Assembly: GCA_002362575.1 (NCBI GenBank)
Contig: DEUM01000034.1
Location: 1-46,402 of the forward strand
Direction of reading: 5' to 3'
Source of the DNA: Lachnoclostridium sp. UBA3262
GTDB taxonomy: Bacteria > Bacillota > Clostridia > Lachnospirales > Lachnospiraceae
DNA: 46,402 nucleotides
Shown here: piece by piece, positions 33,952-41,469 of the stretch
Position numbering within the stretch: position 1 is the first letter of the stretch
Layout: every line of letters starts with the position of its first letter
The notes under the pieces: model-generated
Database searches by the model: none
Told to the model about the DNA's origin: nothing
The model's input: only the letters and a program-made list of their open reading frames with translations
Program-made: the position numbers and the translations under genes

Positions 33952-34161
33952 TTACCATGCATGCTTTCCCGTAGCCATCAAACTATTTATATTTTCGAAT
34001 GCATTTTCAATTCGTTCCGTATGATATTCCCAGTAACTGTCATATATTTTTTGAGTAATACCGTGATTATCCCATTCCTTTAAAACATCTCCTGTAGTCT
34101 TTTTTTTATATGCCGCATAATATTCCAATAAATATGAGAAAAATTCCAGCTCTTTATTCAT
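33952..34161 (-). CDS. DUF3791-like small protein, copy 1
   Basis: 69 residues from the ATG at 34161, seven bases after AGGGG; a GTG at 34170 is possible. Pattern E-L-E-F-F-x-Y-L-L-E-Y-Y-A, then L-K-E-W-D, I-Y-D-S-Y-W-E-Y-H, and E-N-A-F-E-N-I-N, which I assign to DUF3791. All-helical, soluble. Third gene of cassette copy 1 (DUF3990 remnant, small protein, DUF3791); the previous stop is one base away. Likely role: partner or antidote of the DUF3990 protein (inference). Confidence 0.7.
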   Translation of the reverse strand: MNKELEFFSYLLEYYAAYKKKTTGDVLKEWDNHGITQKIYDSYWEYHTERIENAFENINSLMATGKHAW

Positions 34162-34162
34162 T

Positions 34163-34408
34163 CTATTCACCCCTTATATATATAGAATTTCTTGGATCTC
34201 CCGTGATTTTTTCACATTCCCAAATTTCAAATAATGCCTCAGCACCAAAATCTGTCATCCCCAACTCCGCGTTTTCAAGCATTTCATGTGTTTTAGAAAA
34301 TACAAATGCTCTTAGCGCATCCATTGGCGTCATTGCATATTTTTCCGAAATCATTTTTAAAACTTCCACATTATAATAATCAATTATTTCTGGTTCAAGT
34401 CTTTTCAT
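34163..34408 (-). CDS. Small cassette protein, copy 1
   Basis: 81 residues. The second ATG (34408) overlaps the upstream stop as ATGA, exactly as in copy 2, so I choose it over 34414. Pattern: Y-Y-N-V-E-V-L-K-M-I-S-E-K-Y, then A-L-R-A-F-V-F-S-K-T, and a conserved end I-W-E-C-E-K-I-T-G-D-P-R-N-S-I-Y-I-R. The last codons double as the ribosome site of the DUF3791 gene. No family recognised with certainty. Confidence 0.7.
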   Translation of the reverse strand: MKRLEPEIIDYYNVEVLKMISEKYAMTPMDALRAFVFSKTHEMLENAELGMTDFGAEALFEIWECEKITGDPRNSIYIRGE

Positions 34409-34827
34409 AAACATTTCACCTCTACTAATTCTAAAATAGATATAGCTTTTTCCGTTTTAAATGTATATTGGTCTTTTAAATTTTGTGGAAGTAATAACTG
34501 AATAGCCCTATTTTCTGTAAATCGTCCTTTTATAAAATCATTTACAGTACGAATCGCCTGATCATTTGCCACTGGCCCAATAACAATATCATATGCGTCA
34601 CTTGCCGATTTGTCAGTCCGATATGTAGCGATATATCTTAACCATTCCTTATCCGCCTTCACAAAAGTCAATACAGATAAGTCTTTAAATGCCTTATCAT
34701 CAACATTGTATACTGAAATAGTAGGGCTACCTTCTGCACGTCTGCCAGTAGTTCTAACTGCCCATTTCTTTGCCTGCTCATAATCACTTATAAGATAAAA
34801 TCCTATTCCAAAATCTAATAACCTTTT
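34405..34827 (-). pseudogene. DUF3990 (ADP-ribosyltransferase-like) gene, N-terminus lost
   Basis: The frame reads R-L-L-D-F-G-I-G-F-Y-L-I-S-D-Y-E-Q-A-K-K-W-A, S-V-Y-N-V-D-D, E-W-L-R-Y-I-A, Y-D-I-V-I-G-P-V-A-N-D and L-L-P-Q-N-L-K-D-Q-Y-T-F-K-T-E-K-A, the body of a DUF3990 protein. The first ~20 residues with the Y-H-G-S motif are gone. The remnant begins right after the TGA of the upstream DUF3791 gene and in the same frame. Translation might start inside (TTG at 34671), but no functional N-terminus remains. Confidence 0.8.
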
Positions 34828-35055
34828 TCATTTTACCACCAACTGTTTAATACTATTCTTCTTTTCCATAATGAGCCGGTCTATGTCCTCAAAAGCATTT
34901 TCCAGACATTCCATATGATACCTCTCATACATATCATATATAAAATCTGTTAATTCTAATTTATCCCATGTTTTCAAAATTTCATCCGCAGTAGTATTTT
35001 TATATTCTGCATAGTTTTCCAGCAAAAAAATGAAAAACTCCATTTCATTTCCCAT
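34828..35055 (-). CDS. DUF3791-like small protein, copy 2
   Basis: 75 residues: M-E-F-F-I-F-L-L-E-N-Y-A, D-E-I-L-K-T-W-D, D-F-I-Y-D-M-Y-E-R-Y-H, L-E-N-A-F-E-D-I-D-R-L-I. AGGAGG seven bases upstream is formed by the last codons of the previous gene. The C-terminal K-N-S-I-K-Q-L-V-V-K is not part of the family pattern and probably comes from the deletion that joined it to the DUF3990 remnant. Confidence 0.72.
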   Translation of the reverse strand: MGNEMEFFIFLLENYAEYKNTTADEILKTWDKLELTDFIYDMYERYHMECLENAFEDIDRLIMEKKNSIKQLVVK

Positions 35056-35056
35056 A

Positions 35057-35302
35057 TCAATCCCTCCTTATATACAATGAATTTCGCGGATTTCCAGTAA
35101 TTTGCTCCGCTTCCCACATGTCAAAGATTCCAAAAGGACTAAAGTCCCACATTTCTAGTTCCTTGTCAACTAGCATCCGATAGGTTTCAGAAAAAAGAAA
35201 TTCTCTAAGTGCTGTAAGTGGTTCAATTCCGTACTTTTCAATAATCATCTGTGATACTTTTTTATTATAGAAAGATAAAATAAATATCATTTCATTTTTC
35301 AT
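35057..35302 (-). CDS. Small cassette protein, copy 2
   Basis: 81 residues, same family as 34163-34408 and same length (S-Q-M-I-I-E-K-Y-G, A-L-R-E-F-L-F-S-E-T-Y, M-W-E-A-E-Q-I-T-G-N-P-R-N-S-L-Y-I-R). The ATG overlaps the TGA of the DUF3990 remnant. Codons for the final R-R-D create the AGGAGG used by DUF3791. The protein looks intact although its upstream partner is broken. Confidence 0.72.
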   Translation of the reverse strand: MKNEMIFILSFYNKKVSQMIIEKYGIEPLTALREFLFSETYRMLVDKELEMWDFSPFGIFDMWEAEQITGNPRNSLYIRRD

Positions 35303-35783
35303 AGTTCAATCACCTCACTTAATGTTAACACTTTGAGAGCCTTTTCACTCTTAAAAACATATTGATTCTTGAGTTTTTGTGGCAATAGCTGTTTAATAGT
35401 CTCATTCTCATCATATATACCCAAAAATACAATTTTATAACTGGCATTGTCTTAATTGGCAACCGGACCAATAACAATATCCGAGTCATCTGAAAAGTTC
35501 CTGAGATTCCTATTATTTGCCACAAATTTCAACCATTCTGCATTTGCACTGTCAAAATATCTAACTTTCAAAGAAGATAATTCTTCTTTATCAAAATTGT
35601 ACGTTGTAACTATTGGTTTCCCTTCCCCTCGTTTTTTTACTGTAAGTAATGCCCATCTTTCCGCTTGCTCATAGCTTGACGTAAGATAAAATCCTGTACC
35701 AAAATCAAGTATTCGTCAGATTGAAGTATTTTGGGGTTTTCAACAACAATATTACTCCCATGATATAAGATTATTTTTTTCAC
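35299..35783 (-). pseudogene. DUF3990 gene with frameshift and nonsense mutation
   Basis: From the GTG at 35783: K-K-I-I-L-Y-H-G-S-N-I-V-V-E-N-P-K-I-L-Q, the intact N-terminus with Y-H-G-S. Just after it one frameshift (near 35717) moves to the frame I-L-D-F-G-T-G-F-Y-L-T-S-S-Y-E-Q-A-E-R-W-A. Later, after I-V-I-G-P-V-A-N (about 35455), a TAA interrupts; the same frame continues with Y-D-E-N-E-T-I-K-Q-L-L-P-Q-K-L-K and E-K-A-L-K-V-L-T to a TGA at 35299. Only point-type damage, so decay is recent. DUF3990 members have an ADP-ribosyltransferase-like start and are candidate toxins. Confidence 0.85.
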
Positions 35784-35791
35784 ATCCTTTT

Positions 35792-35869
35792 TTACACAAA
35801 CAATTTTTCAAGGATAGATTTTTTAATATTTTTCAGTTTCTCCAACTTACGCTGTTCCCAAGAAATAGT
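35792..35869 (-). pseudogene. HsdS (type I restriction specificity subunit) fossil
   Basis: About 25 codons reading I-S-W-E-Q-R-K-L-E-K-L-K-N-I-K-K-S-I-L-E-K-L-F-V-stop. W-E-Q-R-K-L is the usual beginning of an HsdS target-recognition domain and L-K-N-I-K-K-S-x-L-E-K-x-F-V its usual C-terminal end; here they are fused. No hsdR or hsdM is present in the window. Confidence 0.6.
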
Positions 35870-35871
35870 AC

Positions 35872-36345
35872 CTATAGCTTGTCTCGAACCATCATTAACG
35901 TATATCCAAGTAAATTCTGTCCCTGCCATTTTCCCCTATCGAATCTATCAGGATGATTCATGGATAACCCGATTCCCCATATGTGGTCTTTTACCGCACA
36001 TTCTGCTAAAATGGCATTTTTCGTTCCTAACAATTGCTGTTTTAAATTCTCATTCTGAGAAAATTTTGCCAACAAGCCCTCATATACCACTATTTGCCTT
36101 ATTCCATTCCAATAATTTTCATTGTATCCAGCAACCTGTCGCCCTAATTCTTTGATGGAAGAAGCATCTTCAGCGTTTAATATTTTCATTGCTATGTCAT
36201 CATCACGAAAACACATTGCTTTCTGATACATCATAAACTGCTCCATTGAAGAAAACTTAATCTTCCCTAATGTAAATTGCGAAAGATACCAATTACTCAA
36301 ATATCCATTATCCTCATTCGGATTATGAAAACAAATAACTTTCAT
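35872..36345 (-). CDS. NADAR-domain (YbiA-like) protein
   Basis: 157 residues, complete. Typical NADAR features: L-S-N-W-Y near the N-terminus, F-S-S-M-E-Q-F-M-M-Y-Q-K-A, G-R-Q-V-A-G-Y, W-N-G-I-R, L-L-x-T-K-N-A-I-L-A-E-C, D-H-I-W-G-I-G-L, and G-Q-N-L-L-G-Y-T-L-M-M-V-R. Members hydrolyse N-glycosidic bonds in riboflavin metabolism or remove ADP-ribose from guanine in nucleic acids, where they act as antitoxins to ADP-ribosyltransferases. Its ATG directly follows the stop of the upstream gene, which itself overlaps a DUF3990-like remnant, so the context fits the ADP-ribose role. Confidence 0.88.
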   Translation of the reverse strand: MKVICFHNPNEDNGYLSNWYLSQFTLGKIKFSSMEQFMMYQKAMCFRDDDIAMKILNAEDASSIKELGRQVAGYNENYWNGIRQIVVYEGLLAKFSQNENLKQQLLGTKNAILAECAVKDHIWGIGLSMNHPDRFDRGKWQGQNLLGYTLMMVRDKL

Positions 36346-36771
36346 TTAACCTTCTCCTACCTTCTCCACTGCCAAGGCTAGTTCTAAATCATGAAGTCCA
36401 TAATATGCCTTCATTAAAAAGTCTACCGGAATCTTTTTTATTATTTCTGAACTCGGTATATTATAATACCACTGATAATACGCATAAAATTCTCCAATCC
36501 AGTCTGGCATAAATCCTTTCATAGATTTACCAGATTTCAAAGTATATTTTTCAGTATCGGAAAAATATTTCCACAGTTCCTCTGCACTCATCGTGCTAAC
36601 ATAAGCTTTAGCTTCATCAATACTTTTTCGTGTTTTACTTGCCATATAGAATTTAATAAAATCTTCTGTATCTTTATCGGGATATGTCTGCGCCACAAAG
36701 TCAAATAGCTTTCCCTGATTTTCCACTACATCATCCAAGTAAACTTTTGAATATGCCTTCACAATTGTCAC
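36346..36771 (-). CDS. Conserved hypothetical protein between DUF3990-like gene and NADAR
   Basis: 141 residues, soluble and helical. Pattern Y-S-K-V-Y-L-D-D-V-V-E-N-Q-G at the start and A-Y-Y-Q-W-Y-Y-N, P-V-D-F-L-M-K-A-Y-Y-G-L-H-D at the end. I recall this A-Y-Y-Q-W-Y...P...Y-x-x-L-H-E pattern in small proteins encoded beside DUF3990-type genes, but cannot name a family. Start overlaps the upstream gene by four bases; stop abuts NADAR. Plausible antitoxin or adaptor. Confidence 0.7.
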   Translation of the reverse strand: MTIVKAYSKVYLDDVVENQGKLFDFVAQTYPDKDTEDFIKFYMASKTRKSIDEAKAYVSTMSAEELWKYFSDTEKYTLKSGKSMKGFMPDWIGEFYAYYQWYYNIPSSEIIKKIPVDFLMKAYYGLHDLELALAVEKVGEG

Positions 36772-37129
36772 CTCCCAAAAAGCGTGCTAAACACTTTAGT
36801 TACTTTATTTGCATCAGAATTGATTAACTCTTTCATCTTTTCTCTTGCTGCGACATCTCTTTGATTATATTTTTCATTAAACTCGTCATATTCTACAGTG
36901 TCAATACCATACTTATCAATAAATTTTCCAGCCAACAACTTATACCTTTTAGAATCTGCAGCATCTCTATGTTTCATTAATTCAGCTAACCATGATAACA
37001 CATTTTTCTCCTGAAAATCTAATATTTTCAATCCTTCAATATTCAATTCATATTGATGAACCCAGCCATTCGTATCGTTCGGTCTACAAACAGCCCACAC
37101 TTTTGCAAGGTCAAAATTATCTTTCCCAT
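36768..37129 (-). pseudogene. DUF3990-like gene with an N-terminal deletion
   Basis: A good ribosome site (AAGGAG) precedes an ATG at 37129 that reads M-G-K-I-I-L, the normal start before Y-H-G-S, but the next bases already belong to a later part in another frame. That part reads D-L-A-K-V-W-A-V-C-R-P-N-D-T-N-G-W, E-L-N-I-E-G-L-K-I-L-D-F, L-S-W-L-A-E-L-M-K-H-R and K-F-I-D-K-Y-G-I-D-T. The Y-H-G-S and G-x-G-F-Y motifs are missing. An open frame from an ATG at 37160 covers everything, but that ATG has no ribosome site and its first 16 residues look like translated leader. A shorter functional protein is possible. Confidence 0.6.
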
Positions 37130-37245
37130 ACCACTCTCTCCTTAGATTTAGTATCTTCATTGTACCACGAACGAAAAAAAAGCACAACTAAAGGTAGATT
37201 CATTTGGGGCTCATTTTTTGCAAACCACTTTCATAAAAATCTATA

Positions 37246-37291
37246 CCAAAAAGAGAGCCGCACACCAATCCCGATGTAACAGCTCCCTCTT
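37246..37291 (-). terminator. Terminator after the purine permease gene
   Basis: On the minus strand AAGAGGGAGC pairs with GCTCTCTT (one or two unpaired bases) and TTTGG follows. The 23-base loop makes it moderate. It lies about 50 bases after the permease stop. Confidence 0.6.
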
Positions 37292-37339
37292 AATTTTCAT
37301 CAAGCGAAGTCAGCGAACTAAGCCCGCCTTAAAAACTTC

Positions 37340-38698
37340 TTACAAGAAAATATATTTACAAATAAACAATACAGCCAATACATACATCAGCGGAGTAATC
37401 TTCTTGCTCTTACCGCAAATCAGATTAATCACTACATAGGAGATGACTCCGATAGCGATACCCTCTGAAATACTGTACATTAACGGCATTGCCAAAAGAC
37501 AGAGATAAGCCGGTACAGCCTCTGTCAAATCGTTGAAATCTACACTGAGAATCGAAGACACCATCAGGAATCCCACGAAAATCAATGCCGGAGCTGTCGC
37601 AAATCCCGGAATCGCACAGAAAATCGGCGAGAAGAAGATTGCCAGCAGGAACAACAGACCAGTAACAACAGAGGACAATCCGGTTCTACCACCGGCAGCC
37701 ACACCTGCCGAAGACTCAACAAAAGTCGTTGTTGTCGATGTACCAAGAACAGCACCTGCCGAAGTAGCAACCGCATCTGCTAAGAGCGCCTGCTTGATAC
37801 GAGGCAGTTTCCCTTTCTCATCCAGCATATCTGCTTTTGTCGCAACACCAATCAGTGTTCCCAATGTATCAAACATATCTACAAACAGGAACGCCAAAAG
37901 AACTACGATAAAGTTTACAATGCTGACTCCTGAGAAATCCGCTGTAAAACATTGACCAAAGGTTTTTCCTAAATCTGTCAAATCTACCATTCCCCAAGCC
38001 GGATACAGAGAATAAAATTTTGCCTCCGGATTAGGTACATACACACCGACTGCCTGCATTATCATGCCAAGAATCCATGTGGCAAGAATACCAAACAGAA
38101 TCGAGCCTTTAAATCCTTTAATATAAAGAATCACGGTAATAAATAATCCAACCAAAGCAAGAATCGCACAGATTCCCTGTGTGTGGAAATTACCTGCAAA
38201 ATCTACATAGGAAACCAGCGTGGACTGATTGCTAACTACAAGGTGAGCACCCTGAAGACCGATAAAAGCAATGAATAATCCGATACCAGCACTTACGCCC
38301 TTTTTCAGCGAAAACGGAATCGCATTGAAAATTGCCTCGCGCACATTTGTCAGGGATAGGATAATAAAAATAATACCCTCTGCAAATACCGCCATCAAAG
38401 CAACCTGCCATGAATATCCCATAGCGCCGCATACCGTATAAGCAAAGTATGCGTTGAGCCCCATTCCGGGAGCTAAGGCAAATGGGTAATTTGCCAGAAG
38501 TGCCATTGCCAGTGTGCCGACAAAGGAAGCGAGTGCCGTAGCAATCAATACCGCATTCTTCTCCATTCCCGCGTCACTAAGCAATGATGGGTTGACAGCC
38601 AGAATGTACGCCATCGTCATAAATGTAGTAACGCCGGCAATCACCTCTGTCTTCGCTGTCGTTTTGTTCTGAGTCAGTTTGAACATTTTTTCTAACAT
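37340..38698 (-). CDS. NCS2 purine permease (AzgA/PbuG-type)
   Basis: 452 residues from the ATG at 38698 (AGGAGG six bases upstream). About 12-14 membrane helices. AzgA-type signatures: T-E-V-I-A-G-V-T-T-F-M-T-M-A-Y-I near the N-terminus, F-A-L-A-P-G-M-G-L-N-A-Y-F, I-G-L-F-I-A-F-I-G-L-Q-G-A, F-V-D-M-F-D-T-L-G-T-L-I-G, and T-S-T-T-T-T-F-V-E-S-S-A-G. Transports adenine, hypoxanthine or guanine by proton symport. Sits 81 bp after apt, with which it forms a purine salvage operon. No purine riboswitch precedes it. Confidence 0.93.
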   Translation of the reverse strand: MLEKMFKLTQNKTTAKTEVIAGVTTFMTMAYILAVNPSLLSDAGMEKNAVLIATALASFVGTLAMALLANYPFALAPGMGLNAYFAYTVCGAMGYSWQVALMAVFAEGIIFIILSLTNVREAIFNAIPFSLKKGVSAGIGLFIAFIGLQGAHLVVSNQSTLVSYVDFAGNFHTQGICAILALVGLFITVILYIKGFKGSILFGILATWILGMIMQAVGVYVPNPEAKFYSLYPAWGMVDLTDLGKTFGQCFTADFSGVSIVNFIVVLLAFLFVDMFDTLGTLIGVATKADMLDEKGKLPRIKQALLADAVATSAGAVLGTSTTTTFVESSAGVAAGGRTGLSSVVTGLLFLLAIFFSPIFCAIPGFATAPALIFVGFLMVSSILSVDFNDLTEAVPAYLCLLAMPLMYSISEGIAIGVISYVVINLICGKSKKITPLMYVLAVLFICKYIFL

Positions 38699-38779
38699 AA
38701 TTTTCCTCCTCATGTTAATTTTATAGAAAACCGCCCAAAAGACAGGACAGATTTTCTTCCTTCGCTTATCCCAACTCCC

Positions 38780-39304
38780 TTATGCTCCTTCATATGTTAT
38801 AAGAGAAGAAATATCATACCCTTTTAACTTTTCCCGTCCCTTCAATCCAGCCAACTCCAAGAGGAAAATAATCTTAACGACTTCCCCGCCAAGCTCCTCA
38901 ATCAGACCGGTACACGCCTTTATCGTTCCACCAGTGGCAATCAAATCGTCCACAACAACGACCTTCTGCCCTTTCCGAATCGAATCCTTATGTAACTCAA
39001 TCGCCGCACTTCCATACTCCAAATCGTATTCTGCCGTCACGGTCTCACACGGCAGTTTTCCTTTTTTGCGACATGGAACAAATGCCTTTCCCATCGCATA
39101 AGCAATTGGGACTCCAAAAATAAAGCCGCGGGACTCCGTTCCCACAACGACATCAAAATCAACATCCTTCAAACATTCAATCATGGAATCAATCGCAAGC
39201 TTTAACCCTTCTGCCTCTTGCAAAACTGTCGTAATATCGCGAAAAATAATTCCTTCTTCCGGAAAATCCGGTATGCTTCTTATGTACTCCTCCAGCTTTT
39301 TCAC
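38780..39304 (-). CDS. apt: Adenine phosphoribosyltransferase
   Basis: 174 residues starting with GTG at 39304 (GGGG eight bases upstream). Converts adenine plus PRPP to AMP. Motifs: I-P-D-F-P-E-E-G-I-I-F-R-D-I-T, E-S-R-G-F-I-F-G, R-K-K-G-K-L-P, and the PRPP-binding V-V-V-V-D-D-L-I-A-T-G-G-T. Full length. First gene of the apt-permease operon. Confidence 0.97.
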   Translation of the reverse strand: MKKLEEYIRSIPDFPEEGIIFRDITTVLQEAEGLKLAIDSMIECLKDVDFDVVVGTESRGFIFGVPIAYAMGKAFVPCRKKGKLPCETVTAEYDLEYGSAAIELHKDSIRKGQKVVVVDDLIATGGTIKACTGLIEELGGEVVKIIFLLELAGLKGREKLKGYDISSLITYEGA

Positions 39305-39343
39305 AGAAATTACCCCATTTCTTTTAGTTTTTTCACTAGTATC

Positions 39344-39372
39344 ATTATAATATTTGTAGGTTTTTAATTCAA
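39344..39372 (-). promoter_or_regulatory. Promoter of apt
   Basis: Minus strand TTGAAT (39372-39367), 17-base spacer, TATAAT (39349-39344). It lies just after the stop of the LRR gene at 39382, with no terminator between them. Confidence 0.75.
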
Positions 39373-39381
39373 GGCTTTATT

Positions 39382-41469
39382 TTATTTCGAAACCTTCCTT
39401 ACCCGTTTCAGCGCTCCCTTTTTTATACTTTTCAATGTGAAATATTTTCCATTATAAAACACCTTATTCCGTATTGCAACCTTCTTCTTTCCTTTTTTTA
39501 CCTTTATAAGGGAAACCTTGTTGCCTTTTTTATTCGACTGCACCACTTTGTACTGGCAGCCGTAACGCCAGAATTTTTTGCCCTTCTTCTCATATTTCTT
39601 GTACCAGACGGCTTTCAGCGTTACGGAATCGTCATACCCATCACAGATATCATTGATTCGCGTTTTCTTTGTAACCTTTTTTCCTCCGCATTTCCATCCG
39701 GCAAAAATATAATTCTTTCTTTTTGTTTTTTTCTTTGGAAGCAGCCTCGCACTCCCCCAGACAATTCCCGTCCGGTCAGCCACCTTGCTTCCGCCACATT
39801 CTTTGTAGTAAATGGTAAATGTTTTCTTCTTAAACCGGGCATACAACGTTGGAATCCTCTCCTCACTGTCCCCCTTGAACTGTGAGGAATAAATCACACT
39901 GTAAGGAGTTGTATAAGTTACTTTCGTCCCTCTGGTTTTTGCCGTATACCAGCCGAGAAAATCATATCCTGCGACATCCGGTTCCTCATCCTCTGTTATA
40001 TAATTGCAACTGTTCCATTGGATTTTCCCGGATAACTGATTTGCCGGAAAATCTGTCATTTCCTTTATATCCTTGCTTGGGAGCACTGGCACAAACCGCA
40101 GCTTATATCCCGATTTTGCCTCCCATTTTGCCGTCAACAGCGTGCTGTCTCCCTCATCATTTGCTACCGCCTGCCCATAGGAAACTGTTCCCGCATTTTT
40201 CCCGGTAATCAGTCTGCCGGACTCGGTCAGCCACCCCGCCAGATTATACCCATCCTTTCTCAGCACCGATTCTCCTGCCGGAATCAGATTTACACTCCAC
40301 CAGTCGATATTTCCCTGTTTTATAGCCAGTGCGGGCAATCCTCCCTGCGTATCATATGCGACCTTATAGCTCTTTTTCTCCCAGCCGGCGTGCAAAACAG
40401 TATTTTCCGTGATTGCCAACCCAAATGTCCAGCGGTCTTCCGGTGCACAGGAAGAACTTTTGTACCAGCCGGTCAAACGGTAGCCATTCCTTTTCGGAGC
40501 TTCCGGCTCCCTATCCTTCTGACCATTTTCAATATACTGCGCCAATACTTTGCTTCCACCGTTCGTCACATAGCACTCCCTCACGCCAGTCTTTACATTG
40601 ATTGTGACCTCCATCGTCGTATCCACAGAGCTTCCTGCCGTCCCCGCAAAGCTAAAATCATAGTAGTAAGACACCTTCTGCATTTCATCGGAACAGTATA
40701 CCGTCCCATTTTTCTCATCATAACCGGAATTCACTCCATCCCCTTCTGCGCCATCAATTTTTACGTTAGACACCTTGGAAAGATTTAATTTTGTATCATA
40801 ATCTTCCAGTGATACCTTATAGCGCTCTCCTTCTTTGTACTGATATCCGTCCCTCTCCTGATACATGCATGTAAGAAAATTTAGTGCCGGATTTTTGCTC
40901 AAATCCAGACTTGTCAGTCGGCAGCCGGACACTTTCAGTTCCTTTAAGAGCGGACAAGTGCTGGTATCCAGTGACGTTAAGGCATTATCGCCGCATGTCA
41001 GAATCTGCAGACGCGGGTTATTTGACAAATCCAGTTCTTTAATTCCCGTTCCCGAGCAGTACAGCTCTCTCAGTTTGGGAAATGCTTCAATTCCCTTTAC
41101 GCTTCCTATATCCTTACGGCTGCTAATCGAAAGCACTCGCACAAGCTCGCACTCCTCCTTCGACAGCAGTCCATTTTCATCCAAATCAAATTCATACCCG
41201 ACATAGCTTCCCGACTGGAATTTTTCAGTCCGTACATACGCTAAAAACTTGTCATCGGGAAAGACCACCCTTCCCTTAGCATCTTTTCCACTGCTCAACG
41301 AAATCGGATAGACAATACCCGAATTGGTCACAACCGGCTGCGTGTACGCATAGACAATTTCCCCACGACTGCCATTCATCCACAGCACTTCCGCTGATAA
41401 AACTAACATAAATATCCACAGACCTACGGATATCCTCATATCTGGTTTTCTGCATTTTTTCTCCCTCAT
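39382..41469 (-). CDS. Secreted EF-hand / LRR / InlB B-repeat protein
   Basis: 695 residues. N-terminal hydrophobic signal (~12-42). EF-hand loop D-L-D-E-N-G-L-L-S-K-E-E near residue 97. A short LRR block follows (~120-205; L-R-E-L-Y-C-S, L-Q-I-L-T-C-G-D-N-A-L-T-S-L-D). From ~325 to 600 are four or five InlB-type B repeats (Listeria-Bacteroides repeats), recognised by G-Y-x-L-x-G-W-Y, A-G-W-E-K-K-S-Y-K-V-A-Y-D-T-Q-G-G and A-x-W/A-R-F. The C-terminal ~70 residues are Lys-rich. No LPXTG. Likely surface-binding. Translationally coupled to the upstream LRR gene (ATGA overlap). Last gene of the array. Confidence 0.88.
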   Translation of the reverse strand: MREKKCRKPDMRISVGLWIFMLVLSAEVLWMNGSRGEIVYAYTQPVVTNSGIVYPISLSSGKDAKGRVVFPDDKFLAYVRTEKFQSGSYVGYEFDLDENGLLSKEECELVRVLSISSRKDIGSVKGIEAFPKLRELYCSGTGIKELDLSNNPRLQILTCGDNALTSLDTSTCPLLKELKVSGCRLTSLDLSKNPALNFLTCMYQERDGYQYKEGERYKVSLEDYDTKLNLSKVSNVKIDGAEGDGVNSGYDEKNGTVYCSDEMQKVSYYYDFSFAGTAGSSVDTTMEVTINVKTGVRECYVTNGGSKVLAQYIENGQKDREPEAPKRNGYRLTGWYKSSSCAPEDRWTFGLAITENTVLHAGWEKKSYKVAYDTQGGLPALAIKQGNIDWWSVNLIPAGESVLRKDGYNLAGWLTESGRLITGKNAGTVSYGQAVANDEGDSTLLTAKWEAKSGYKLRFVPVLPSKDIKEMTDFPANQLSGKIQWNSCNYITEDEEPDVAGYDFLGWYTAKTRGTKVTYTTPYSVIYSSQFKGDSEERIPTLYARFKKKTFTIYYKECGGSKVADRTGIVWGSARLLPKKKTKRKNYIFAGWKCGGKKVTKKTRINDICDGYDDSVTLKAVWYKKYEKKGKKFWRYGCQYKVVQSNKKGNKVSLIKVKKGKKKVAIRNKVFYNGKYFTLKSIKKGALKRVRKVSK

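Noticed and set aside
35325..35525. Minus-strand frame of 66 codons
   Set aside because: It lies in a wrong frame over the DUF3990 pseudogene; the true frame is recognised by its motifs.
36992..37279. Plus-strand frame of 95 codons
   Set aside because: Antisense to the DUF3990-like remnant and its leader; no ribosome site or family pattern.
38699..38779. Purine riboswitch before the purine permease
   Set aside because: Only 81 bases, without the conserved loop pairs or a terminator hairpin; the upstream apt gene makes a simple operon likely.
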